11,120 nucleotides of DNA from Pseudomonadaceae bacterium (GCA_024236095.1 JACKLD010000002.1:1-11120), one strand, 5' to 3'. Shown: positions 1-5,443, numbered from the stretch's first letter. The notes: a model not told the origin generated them from the letters alone. Translations and numbers: made by a program.

Positions 1-74
1 GACCCAAGGGACCTAAGTTAGCCATGTTAGGTTTTACACTGCCGTTTGAGGCAACGCTTTTGATTGCGGCGTAA
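1..74 (+). CDS. 3' end of large serine recombinase (continues from window end if circular)
   Basis: Bases 1-2 complete the Gly codon that begins at base 11120 if the molecule is circular. The frame then reads P-K-G-P-K followed by LAMLGFTLPFEATLLIAA and a TAA stop at 72-74. The two Gly-Pro-Lys triplets here continue the Gly-X-Lys run at the other end of the window in exact 9-base register. The last 18 residues are hydrophobic and unlike the basic repeat before them. There is no start codon or ribosome binding site that would make this an independent gene. If the window is linear, this is a C-terminal fragment of a protein of the same kind. Confidence 0.65.
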   Translation, partial: PKGPKLAMLGFTLPFEATLLIAA

Positions 75-118
75 GTTTGAATGTGGCGGTTGCGCCGATA
101 TTAACACATAAACGGGTC

Positions 119-210
119 TGCGGGTAGCTCCCGCACAGCCCCCCGTACCGGCCCGGCCTACGTGCTCCTTTGGCCCACCGGTACGGGGTGCGGCCCGTCT
201 TAAGGAGCAC
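119..210 (+). promoter_or_regulatory. Predicted H-type pseudoknot occluding the ribosome binding site of the next gene
   Basis: Stem 1 pairs CCCCGTACCGG (141-151) with CCGGTACGGGG (178-188), 11 perfect base pairs. It can be extended by CCGCA (131-135) with TGCGG (189-193) across a 5-base bulge. Inside its loop, GTGCTCCTT (162-170) is the exact complement of AAGGAGCAC (202-210), which contains the Shine-Dalgarno AAGGAG of the gene starting at 214. The two stems interleave, which is pseudoknot topology. A competing hairpin, TGCGGG (119-124) with CCCGCA (130-135), shares bases with the stem 1 extension. This suggests translational control, by the protein itself or by a ligand; the pairing is seen, the regulation is inferred. 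Confidence 0.6.
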
Positions 211-213
211 ACC

Positions 214-945
214 ATGAAACTACGCACACGCGGAATACGACGCCCCGACCGCCACGCACGAGAGTGGGCGTTGCACGGCTACCTTGCACCCGGCGCACAA
301 ACTAACGGTATACGGCACATAGACGCTTACCCGCCCGACACCACCTTTGTGCCGATGCTCCGTGTTTCAACCGATAACCAAGATATTGGCTCCCAGCGCT
401 ATGGGTGTGAAGTGGCACTAAAAACGCATGGCGGAACGTTACTGGAATTTTGCACGGATGGATACCTTGGGCGCGCGCGGTTGGATGGCGATGGGGACTA
501 CGTATGCTACCTACGGGCGGTGAGTGAATTTGCGCGTGACAACAACGCCGTCCTTTTGGCCACGACACGAAACAGGCTAATCCGCCCCTACAATAAACGC
601 GGGCGCCCCAAGAAGCGCCCACCAAGCGCTACAGAGCTCCGACTGCTAAGCGGGATTGGTGGCAATGTGCCGATGGCGACTTTGATTGACCCCGATAGCC
701 CGCCGAGCGCCGAACGTAGCTTCCAAACACGGCTTGGCCAAGCCTACAAGGGCAAGAAAGGGGGGCGACCCGCAAAGAAGAAGCCGGGTTACAAGAAGCG
801 GCGGCGCGAGTCGTTATTGCCACAAGTGGAGCAATTGCTCCGGGAGGGTATGAGCTACCGGGGCATAGCAGAGCGGCTTGAGATTGACGACAGAACGGTG
901 CGGAGGTGGGTGCGGCGTTTTTTGCACGATGAATTGACCAGTTAG
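214..945 (+). CDS. Serine recombinase-like protein with AT-hook-like patches and C-terminal HTH
   Basis: The 243-residue protein has a resolvase-like N-terminal half. LRVSTDNQ places a candidate nucleophile at Ser52, followed by a Q/R-rich helix and FCTDGYLG (D82), which matches the usual 'D.G.SG' position. TTRNRLIRP (119-125) matches the R..R catalytic motif. About 40 extra residues precede the catalytic motif. Two AT-hook-like patches follow: KRGRPKKRP (128-136) and GGRPAKKK (183-190). The C-terminus (203-236, SYRGIAERLEIDDRTVRRWV) is a clear helix-turn-helix. The start is set by AAGGAG at 202-207, and that site lies in the predicted pseudoknot. The family assignment is by motif; the arginine spacing is shorter than in classic resolvases, so it could act as a DNA-binding regulator instead of an active recombinase. 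Confidence 0.6.
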   Translation: MKLRTRGIRRPDRHAREWALHGYLAPGAQTNGIRHIDAYPPDTTFVPMLRVSTDNQDIGSQRYGCEVALKTHGGTLLEFCTDGYLGRARLDGDGDYVCYLRAVSEFARDNNAVLLATTRNRLIRPYNKRGRPKKRPPSATELRLLSGIGGNVPMATLIDPDSPPSAERSFQTRLGQAYKGKKGGRPAKKKPGYKKRRRESLLPQVEQLLREGMSYRGIAERLEIDDRTVRRWVRRFLHDELTS

Positions 946-1059
946 GTGCCAATACCGCGTAAACATTGGGCGAAACGCGCATTGTGCACCCCGTGACCGC
1001 CCCCAAAAACCGTTAGTGCGCAATTACGCCGCAATACCACACCCCGAACGCCCGGCAGC

Positions 1060-1082
1060 GGCCAACGACGGCGGCCAGACGG
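1060..1082 (+). repeat. 23-bp direct repeat, copy 1
   Basis: This sequence starts GGCCAACGACGGCGGCC and ends AGACGG, and recurs exactly at 2351-2373. It contains GGCC at both ends of a 17-base core. It lies between the convergent ends of the recombinase-like gene (ends 945) and the minus-strand gene (ends 1112). No coding signal was seen in 946-1111 and no obvious terminator. The role is unknown. Confidence 0.7.
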
Positions 1083-1111
1083 GCGGTCTACGGCCCCAAC
1101 CACTTGTGACA

Positions 1112-1927
1112 TTAGTCAACCCATACGGCATTCTCGGACCACGTGCCTTCACCGATGGTGTTGCCCGCACTATCTAAGATTTTTATGGATGCCTTGTCCG
1201 GTGCAAAGACCCCTGCCCAAGCCCCGCGAAACGTCCTTGCGTAGTCCAGTCGCTCGTCTTTGCTTAAGCGGTACCAGGCATCATTAACCGTAATGTTTAA
1301 GCGCCAAGCGCCATCATAGGGGGCCGGGTTGACACCACCGATAACACGATGGCGGCCCGTGGCACGTACCACCTCGTAGAAAGTGTAGACTTGCTTTTCG
1401 TTTGGCGTGTTGGCCGCCCGTATCTCGGCCTGCCGTTGCTCCTCCGCCTGCTGCTGCGCCCACCGCGCGGCTTCTTCGGCCTGCTTTGCCGCTTCCTCCG
1501 CTTCGCGACGGGACAATATGGCTTGTCGCGCGCCATCATAAAACCGCGTTAGGGCACCACGGGTAAATGTTACGTTTACCCCCGCTTCGATGGCCCGGTT
1601 ACAATACTCGGTGGCAACCTCCGTATTGCCGCTATCGTAATTGTGCGTAATGATGCATCGGTAAGCATCCGAAAGCTCCGCCCCATGCAAAAACTCCAAT
1701 TCGCGGACATAAACCTGGACGGCCCCTTCCCGGTCCCCCGCATCCCATAGCGTGTTGGCCTGCGCCATGTCCTTCGCACGTTGATGGTCGCTGTAGAACC
1801 CGAAAGCGATGAATAGGACAAGCATACCGATAACGGGTACTAAGCACCCCTTACGGCACCCGGTGCGCTTACGACGCGGTTGGTTGGTGTTCGGTTGTAA
1901 CGGCGGTGGTGCTTGTGTGGTGCCCAT
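1112..1927 (-). CDS. Membrane-anchored protein with TPR-like region and Ala/Glu coiled coil
   Basis: The 271-residue protein has a Pro/Asn-rich basic N-terminus and one hydrophobic segment (29-46, CLVPVIGMLVLFIAFGFY). This predicts an N-in, C-out single-pass anchor. Residues 50-135 look like TPR-type helices (ANTLWDAGDREGAVQVYVRE). Residues 136-172 are an Ala/Glu/Gln-rich coiled coil. A compact C-terminal domain follows (about 178-271) with the Trp/Tyr pattern NDAWYRLSKDERLDYA and DSAGNTIGEG. The start at 1927 is preceded by GGGGAA on the minus strand. I do not recognise a named family. The gene lies opposite to its plus-strand neighbours and reads as a cargo or cell-envelope gene. All reading is open, with no frameshift. 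Confidence 0.75.
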   Translation of the reverse strand: MGTTQAPPPLQPNTNQPRRKRTGCRKGCLVPVIGMLVLFIAFGFYSDHQRAKDMAQANTLWDAGDREGAVQVYVRELEFLHGAELSDAYRCIITHNYDSGNTEVATEYCNRAIEAGVNVTFTRGALTRFYDGARQAILSRREAEEAAKQAEEAARWAQQQAEEQRQAEIRAANTPNEKQVYTFYEVVRATGRHRVIGGVNPAPYDGAWRLNITVNDAWYRLSKDERLDYARTFRGAWAGVFAPDKASIKILDSAGNTIGEGTWSENAVWVD

Positions 1928-2019
1928 GGTATTCCCCTTTTAAGTTGCCAAAAGCAGCTTTGCAGGGAAGGCACCTAATGCCACCAAAAAGTGGGGGACG
2001 CCCGCACGCCGCCCCGAAA

Positions 2020-2105
2020 GGCTCGCCAGAGCCCGTTGAGCGACGCAAGACAAGCGCCCCCCAAAGGTGGTACCAATGGGGGTTGCCCGCTTGCGGACGC
2101 TCAAC
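2020..2105 (+). other. Two adjacent hairpins, one long; candidate structured RNA or DNA site
   Basis: GGCTC-GCCA-GAGCC (2020-2033) forms a tight tetraloop hairpin. Directly after it comes a long imperfect hairpin with three coaxial stems. GTTGAGCG (2035-2042) pairs with CGCTCAAC (2098-2105); CGCAAG (2044-2049) pairs with CTTGCG (2090-2095); CCCCCA (2058-2063) pairs with TGGGGG (2077-2082). The apical loop contains GGTACC. There is no T-tract on the plus strand, so it is not a simple terminator. It could be a structured RNA, a folded single-strand recombination site or a leader element. Confidence 0.45.
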
Positions 2106-2350
2106 TTAATAAACTGGCGATTTATCGGGGGTCCGCAAAGCTAAACTATGTAGTTGCGCGGCGGCAATGTGGCCAACGCGCAGGCCGTACTATACACAAA
2201 CCGTTACACGGTGTAAACCTCACCGCCGGTCACTTGCGGTCTTTAGGATGCATCCTAACCGACTGCAAAAGATAGACTTGTGCGCCCCATACGCCGTTCG
2301 TGTGCCCCATCCGCCCCAATACACCACCCCCGCCGCGATAACGCGACACC

Positions 2351-2373
2351 GGCCAACGACGGCGGCCAGACGG
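2351..2373 (+). repeat. 23-bp direct repeat, copy 2
   Basis: Exact copy of 1060-1082, starting GGCCAACGACGGCGGCC. Here it lies about 30 bases upstream of the palindromic motif at 2383-2403, in the gene-free stretch before the gene at 2520. Confidence 0.7.
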
Positions 2374-2382
2374 CCACCCGCC

Positions 2383-2403
2383 CACGGCACGGCCATGCCG
2401 TAA
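2383..2403. promoter_or_regulatory. Imperfect palindromic motif, copy 1 of 2 (candidate operator)
   Basis: The core ACGGCACGGCCATGCCGT matches its own reverse complement at 16 of 18 positions. The full 21 bases (C before the core, AA after) recur exactly at 4516-4536. Both copies lie upstream of plus-strand genes (2520 and 4558). A shared dimeric regulator is the simplest explanation; this copy lies about 33 bases before the -35 box. Confidence 0.5.
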
Positions 2404-2435
2404 ACGCCACAACCTCGCCCCCGCCATAGAACTCC

Positions 2436-2464
2436 TTGCGGATAAACCTTGATAGTGCTACTGT
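2436..2464 (+). promoter_or_regulatory. Promoter TTGCGG-N17-TACTGT with extended -10, for gene at 2520
   Basis: The -35 TTGCGG is at 2436-2441, followed by 17 bases and the -10 TACTGT at 2459-2464. TG at 2456-2457 makes an extended -10 (TGCTACTGT). An inverted repeat AGTGCT (2454-2459) with AGCACT (2468-2473) overlaps the -10 and the likely start of transcription, as an operator would. A second palindrome CCGTAG-CA-CTACGG (2487-2500) follows in the leader. Confidence 0.5.
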
Positions 2465-2519
2465 ACCAGCACTGCGATACGCCAACCCGTAGCACTACGG
2501 CCACCAAGGAGACCACGTT

Positions 2520-2852
2520 ATGCCTAACAAAAAGAACAACACCAAAGCCACCAACGCAATGACCACCAAAGCCAAGGGCGCGGCACCTAAACCGGCCACT
2601 AGCGCCGGGGACAAGCCCGCGTTGCGCGGTGTGCGGCCCACCCGCACCCGGCCCTACCTTGCCGGGGCCATAGTTGCCAAGCACGGCCTGGCCGCCGGGG
2701 TTACCCCGGCAATGATTAAGGAGTTGGATAAGGCGTACGGCAAGCCCAACCCACGGGAGAGCCAGTTTTGCCTTAAGAACGCGTGGCACGCTTGCCGGGC
2801 GTACGCCGGGTGGCCGAGGATGCCGTGGAGTAGACCGGACACCCACGTTTAA
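2520..2852 (+). CDS. Small basic protein, C-terminus probably altered by a one-base slip
   Basis: The 110-residue protein starts after AAGGAG (2506-2511), 8 bases from ATG. The first 35 residues are Lys/Ala/Thr-rich and probably disordered. The conserved-looking part is 37-95: GVRPTRTRPYLAGAIVAKHG, then TPAMIKELDKAYGKPNPRES and QFCLKNAWHACRAY. I have seen this type in mobile elements but know no function. The last 14 residues (GWPRMPWSRPDTHV) come from GCCGGGTGG at 2805-2813. A relic copy at 3269-3299 has GCCGGGGTGG. One extra G would give AYAGVAEDAVE and a stop at 2832-2834, like the relic (AYAGVAEDAIDC then stop). So the current C-terminus is likely a frameshift or a base-call error. A strong terminator follows. 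Confidence 0.7.
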   Translation: MPNKKNNTKATNAMTTKAKGAAPKPATSAGDKPALRGVRPTRTRPYLAGAIVAKHGLAAGVTPAMIKELDKAYGKPNPRESQFCLKNAWHACRAYAGWPRMPWSRPDTHV

Positions 2853-2855
2853 CAC

Positions 2856-2880
2856 GAGCCCCGCACCATGCGGGGCTTTT
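2856..2880 (+). terminator. Rho-independent terminator after the gene at 2520
   Basis: AGCCCCGCA-CCA-TGCGGGGCT is a 9-bp perfect GC-rich stem, followed directly by a TTTT run. It starts a few bases after the stop at 2850-2852, so the gene at 2520 is a single-gene transcript. Confidence 0.9.
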
Positions 2881-2954
2881 GCTCACGGGCGAAGACGACA
2901 GCCATACCCCACTTTAGGAATCGGACATACCAAAAGAGGTATTGTGGTGTTGTA

Positions 2955-2963
2955 TGCTATACT
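2955..2963 (+). promoter_or_regulatory. Extended -10 promoter TGCTATACT for the gene at 3008
   Basis: TG at 2955-2956 is followed by TATACT at 2958-2963, a one-mismatch -10. No good -35 lies 17 bases upstream, as is usual for extended -10 promoters. It sits between the terminator at 2880 and the small gene at 3008, leaving a leader of about 40 bases that contains GCCCC-AA-GGGGGC. Confidence 0.55.
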
Positions 2964-3007
2964 ATTGCCCATCCCACCAACAGCCCCAAGGGGGCAAAGG
3001 AGAATAG

Positions 3008-3193
3008 ATGGCTGACGTTTTAGGAATGAAGGGACCGATAACCGTAGTGGCAAAAGCCGGACACATTGACACCCATGGAAACGCGGGCGAAGATCTGTTA
3101 ATTAGTGCAATCGACGGCACACTATGGGTCTTGCGAAACGAAACAGTGATTGGTGTTTACGCGTCTGGCGAATGGATTAGCGCATCCTCGTGA
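3008..3193 (+). CDS. 61-residue protein of unknown function
   Basis: AAAGGAG (2996-3002) stands 5 bases before ATG, a strong ribosome binding site, and an extended -10 promoter lies upstream, so this small gene is probably real. The protein starts MADVLGMKGPITVVAKAGHI and continues with alternating hydrophobic residues (LLISAIDGTLWVLRNETVIG), consistent with a small beta-rich fold. There is no Cys, no membrane segment and no recognised motif. It is monocistronic: the upstream gene is terminated and the next 200 bases carry no plus-strand gene. I do not recognise a family. Confidence 0.65.
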   Translation: MADVLGMKGPITVVAKAGHIDTHGNAGEDLLISAIDGTLWVLRNETVIGVYASGEWISASS

Positions 3194-3268
3194 CTATAAT
3201 TGCAACCTAAATACCCAAGTGGACATCCCGGCTGGAAGCTTGCGCATGTTGCTGACCGACATAAAGTA

Positions 3269-3299
3269 GCCGAGCGTACGCCGGGGTGGCCGAGGACGC
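3269..3299 (+). pseudogene. Relic of the 3' end of a second copy of the gene at 2520
   Basis: GCCGAGCGTACGCCGGGG and the following TGGCCGAGGACGC match 2794-2823 with two substitutions and one extra G. Read in frame, it gives AYAGVAEDAIDC and a TAG at 3310-3312. Nothing before 3269 resembles the 5' part of the gene, so only the tail remains. Confidence 0.6.
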
Positions 3300-3361
3300 T
3301 ATCGATTGTTAGAAGACGAGGCCTAGGTTTGCATTGTTAGCGGTACTAACGTTAAAGTGGT

Positions 3362-3394
3362 GGGGTGGCGGGTTTAGGCCCCGCCACCCCTTTT
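3362..3394 (+). terminator. Strong terminator hairpin with T-tract
   Basis: GGGGTGGCGGG (3362-3372) pairs perfectly with CCCGCCACCCC (3380-3390) over a 7-base loop, followed by TTTT. On the plus strand it can end transcription from the gene at 3008. It also lies just downstream of the minus-strand peptide gene at 3406-3495, but without a T-tract in that direction. Confidence 0.8.
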
Positions 3395-3405
3395 ACCGTC
3401 AGGGG

Positions 3406-3495
3406 TTAGTGTTTGATGAAGACAGGGCGGCCATTAATGGTTACCCAATGTCCTTCATCACCGTATTTGTCGATAACGGTCTTATAATCAGCCAT
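3406..3495 (-). CDS. 29-residue protein with GHWVTINGRPVFI motif
   Basis: On the minus strand ATG at 3495-3493 opens a 29-codon frame ending at TAA (3408-3406). It begins MADYKTVIDKYGDEG and ends HWVTINGRPVFIKH. AAGG lies about 11 bases upstream. The 'HW.TI.G..VFI' pattern resembles short segments seen in phage head-associated proteins; that is a recollection, not a database result. The composition is protein-like (acidic helix, then an amphipathic strand). It could be a tiny standalone gene or the surviving end of a larger phage gene. Confidence 0.45.
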   Translation of the reverse strand: MADYKTVIDKYGDEGHWVTINGRPVFIKH

Positions 3496-3527
3496 TTGGT
3501 AAATACCTTATGGTTGTGTTGCGGTTA

Positions 3528-3563
3528 CCCCGCCTGCACAAGGTACAAGCTTGTGCAGGTGGG
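3528..3563. other. 14-bp hairpin CCTGCACAAG/CTTGTGCAGG
   Basis: CCTGCACAAG (3533-3542) pairs perfectly with CTTGTGCAGG (3550-3559), and CCCG/TGGG extends the stem with one G-T pair. The loop is GTACAAG. No T-tract follows on the plus strand. It lies just upstream of the 29-residue minus-strand gene. Confidence 0.6.
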
Positions 3564-3583
3564 AACTTCAAACACCCGTGGTA

Positions 3584-3628
3584 TTGACCAAATGGTGGTG
3601 GCCGTGGCATAATGACCACGGAGCCACC
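3584..3628 (+). promoter_or_regulatory. Promoter TTGACC-N18-CATAAT with overlapping inverted repeat
   Basis: The -35 TTGACC is at 3584-3589, the spacer is 18 bases and the -10 CATAAT is at 3608-3613. GGTGGCCGTGG (3597-3607) pairs with CCACG..GCCACC (3616-3628) across a 2-base bulge and brackets the -10. No plus-strand gene follows before the hairpin at 3696-3730. The product may be a short RNA of about 110 bases; a 7-codon GTG frame at 3638 is the only peptide. Confidence 0.4.
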
Positions 3629-3695
3629 AAGGGAAAGCAGTGTCATCCTGCGTTCCTTTGTGACAACCGAGAACAATATTTAAACAAGGCTTCAG

Positions 3696-3730
3696 GAAGG
3701 CCCGTCTAGGTACCAGCTAGACGGGCCTTC
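3696..3730 (-). terminator. 14-bp perfect hairpin after the HARE-HTH-like gene
   Basis: GAAGGCCCGTCTAG (3696-3709) pairs perfectly with CTAGACGGGCCTTC (3717-3730) over the loop GTACCAG. It lies 12 bases past the stop of the minus-strand gene at 3743-4126. The T-tract on either strand is poor. It could also end the short plus-strand transcript from 3584. Confidence 0.6.
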
Positions 3731-3742
3731 GCCTTGGAGTAG

Positions 3743-4126
3743 CTACTCCATTGGAAGATCCTCCTGCCTCAACACCCAATAGCGTGGTTTTTCAGGGTCA
3801 CGGGCAAAAAATTCCGAATGGCGATTAAGTATTACGTTGAGGCTGTTGGGATTGCTCACTTCCCCTCCTCGACGCTGAATATCTCGCCACAACGAGACGG
3901 TGCTCATGCCATCAGGGTGTTCCCTCAAAGCATTCACCGCAAAGTCCTTAACGGTGAGCCCCCCTCCAAGGATGGTAACCTGCGAGTCCCAAGCACTTCG
4001 CCGCTCGCTCGCGTCCTCTTCCGCACTTTTTAGAATATTTATGGCTTGGCGCAATTCCTCTGCTCGGGCGTTACACTCCTGTAGCTCACGCTCAAGCAAC
4101 TCAATGGCGGCATGGTGACTGGCCAT
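3743..4126 (-). CDS. Coiled-coil plus HARE-HTH-like winged-helix protein
   Basis: The start chosen is ATG at 4126 (MASHHAAIELLERELQECNA), because GGGAGAGAAG lies just upstream. An in-frame ATG 21 codons earlier would begin upstream of the -10 box described here. The 127-residue protein has an N-terminal coiled coil (about 5-45) and a C-terminal winged helix (about 57-118). The latter follows the HARE-HTH pattern: TVKDFAVNALREHPDGMSTV, then SLWRDIQRRGGEV, then LNVILNRHSEFFARD and a YWVL wing. Such domains bind DNA or link to it in bacterial restriction and regulatory proteins. The operator-like inverted repeat at its own promoter suggests autoregulation. Next to a divergent DUF3102 gene, it is a good candidate for the element's control protein. 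Confidence 0.75.
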   Translation of the reverse strand: MASHHAAIELLERELQECNARAEELRQAINILKSAEEDASERRSAWDSQVTILGGGLTVKDFAVNALREHPDGMSTVSLWRDIQRRGGEVSNPNSLNVILNRHSEFFARDPEKPRYWVLRQEDLPME

Positions 4127-4166
4127 AATCTTCTCTCCCAATAGGTCTTTTTCTAGAATACTCAGA

Positions 4167-4216
4167 ATTATATCACACCGCACAACCAAAACACAACACC
4201 TAGGATGTTGTGTTTT
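4167..4216 (-). promoter_or_regulatory. Promoter with consensus TATAAT and operator-like inverted repeat
   Basis: On the minus strand the -10 is TATAAT (4172-4167), preceded by TGA, an extended -10. A -35 TTGTGT (4196-4191) lies 18 bases upstream. That -35 is inside a perfect 11-bp inverted repeat, AAAACACAACA (4188-4198) and TGTTGTGTTTT (4206-4216), with a 7-base centre CCTAGGA. A repressor bound there would block the -35. The leader to ATG at 4126 is about 35 bases. Confidence 0.65.
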
Positions 4217-4557
4217 AAAATATTTTCAGTGTTTTTGTTGTTGTAATTGATTAGCTAACTTTGATAAAAATACGATAATCTCTTGGGGTTGGTGTTTGTA
4301 CTAGTCCCGTCACGCTGGGGGCGCCTTTGTGCTTACGGGGTAACGCGGTAGCGGCACCGGTACGTTGCCGCAACGTGCCACCCGCGAAAAAAATTTTCCG
4401 CCGTAACCCCCTGCCAAACCTTCACTTGCGGGCCATGCTTGCCAAAACACAATTCTGTTTGGTGAAGCTCAGAACGATATTTGTACGTAGAGGACTCGTA
4501 TAGAAACCTCTCGTACACGGCACGGCCATGCCGTAACGCAAGGTTCGGAGACAAAAA
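4217..4557. other. Gene-free stretch with AT-rich island between divergent genes
   Basis: About 4200-4290 is strikingly AT-rich compared with the rest of the window (for example TTTTTGTTGTTGTAATTGAT). Further on there are inverted repeats: ACGTTGC-C-GCAACGT (about 4362-4376), CCAAAACA/TGTTTGG near 4442-4462, and GTACGTAGAGG/CCTCTCGTAC (4483-4516). No convincing plus-strand promoter for 4558 was found. An AT-rich divergent region like this could hold a replication origin, but no iterated initiator sites are seen. Confidence 0.4.
4516..4536. promoter_or_regulatory. Imperfect palindromic motif, copy 2 of 2 (candidate operator)
   Basis: Exact 21-base copy of 2383-2403, core ACGGCACGGCCATGCCGT. 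It stands only 22 bases before the ATG of the DUF3102 gene, directly after the imperfect hairpin 4483-4516. Binding here would affect initiation of transcription or translation of that gene. Confidence 0.5.
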
Positions 4558-5328
4558 ATGGAAGCTCTAAACGAAGGGAAGTCTCGCTTGACGGGTGAGA
4601 AGCTGACGAAGCGTATGGAGGAATTGGGGGGCTTGATTAGCGCGGAACACATAGAAGCCCAGGCCGCGTACCGGGGCACGTTAGAGCATGCCCGCAACGC
4701 GGGGGAGTGGCTGATTGAAGCTAAGTGGCGCAAGGGGCACCGCAGGAAATGGGGGGAGTGGAAGCGGCAGTTCTCCCAAGATTCCAACATCGCCGAGCGC
4801 ACCATGAGCCAGTACATGCGAATTGCGCGGCATTGGGAAGCCCCGGAGATTGTCGAGGCCCGAGGACGTGGATTTGAGATAGAGAGCATTAGCACCTTTT
4901 TGCGGGTTATGCGCGGTGGAACCCCCGCTATGAGAACCAACCCGGAAGGCTACACGGATGCGGCTGTGCGGCGGCGGACGGTACGCGAGCGCTTTGCCAA
5001 GTACCTACGGACCCTCGATAAGTTTGAGGCAGAGGTTTTGGAGTGGACCATAGACGAAGTACTTGAGGCCTTCAATAAGGACCTGCGCATGCGGGTTTGC
5101 GGCAGCTACGGTGGCCCGTATTACGAGCACCGTGAGGAAGCGACAAATCCCGACTATACACCCGTAAAGGACAGCGGGCCATACGTATGCCACCGCGCAC
5201 GCCGTGTACGTAAAGCACGGGGGCGGGGATTGTGGGACGGTGAGCCGGGCAGGACCAAACCCACGCCACCAACCCGCCCGCCCCACTACCCGGCGCGCCC
5301 CACGCGGCCAACCGGGTGTAGCAAATAG
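4558..5328 (+). CDS. DUF3102-family protein
   Basis: The 256-residue protein matches the DUF3102 pattern at about 35-118. AAYRGTLEHARNAGEWLIEA is followed by KWRKGHRRKWGEWKRQF, SNIAERTMSQYMRIARHWE and FEIESISTFLRVM. The family occurs in plasmids, phages and integrative elements. It looks like a helical DNA-associated protein of unknown role, and the block after the GEWL helix resembles ParB-like and KorB-like helices. Residues 138-175 form another helical segment. From about 180 onward the sequence is Pro/Arg/Gly-rich and low in structure (PTPPTRPPHYPARPTRPTG). Start: GGAG at 4547-4550 lies 7 bases before ATG. It is transcribed away from the HARE-HTH-like gene and toward the recombinase block. 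Confidence 0.75.
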   Translation: MEALNEGKSRLTGEKLTKRMEELGGLISAEHIEAQAAYRGTLEHARNAGEWLIEAKWRKGHRRKWGEWKRQFSQDSNIAERTMSQYMRIARHWEAPEIVEARGRGFEIESISTFLRVMRGGTPAMRTNPEGYTDAAVRRRTVRERFAKYLRTLDKFEAEVLEWTIDEVLEAFNKDLRMRVCGSYGGPYYEHREEATNPDYTPVKDSGPYVCHRARRVRKARGRGLWDGEPGRTKPTPPTRPPHYPARPTRPTGCSK

Positions 5329-5443
5329 GGTGGTAGGCGCAACGGCCCCCGCCACCCCAATGTTTACGGGCCACCCCGCCACTGGCGACGCGTACCATTA
5401 TCGGTGTACTGTATTTGCAACAAACCGACACGGGAGTTTGACC

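Larger units (their letters stand above)
1928..2519. other. 592-base stretch without a supported gene
   Basis: No reading frame here has both a convincing start and protein-like composition. The stretch holds the hairpins at 2020-2105, one copy of the 23-bp repeat at 2351-2373, one copy of the 21-bp palindromic motif at 2383-2403, and a promoter at 2436-2464 with overlapping inverted repeats leading into the gene at 2520. Most of 2106-2350 shows nothing recognisable. Confidence 0.6.

Noticed and set aside
2035..2105. Integron attC-like cassette site
   Set aside because: The ends are GTTGAGC ... GCTCAAC, the opposite order to attC, which needs RYYYAAC first and GTTRRRY last. No integrase of the tyrosine type is present.
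2220..2855. Minus-strand frame of 211 codons
   Set aside because: It runs antisense through the small basic gene, its promoter and the 21-bp motif; composition is Gly/Val/Arg-rich as expected for a shadow in GC-rich DNA.
3334..3612. Plus-strand frame of 92 codons
   Set aside because: It reads through a terminator hairpin and two other hairpins and is antisense to the better-supported 29-codon gene; no ribosome binding site.
4333..4554. Minus-strand gene upstream of the DUF3102 gene
   Set aside because: No ribosome binding site, no protein-like motif, and it covers the palindromic motif and hairpins.
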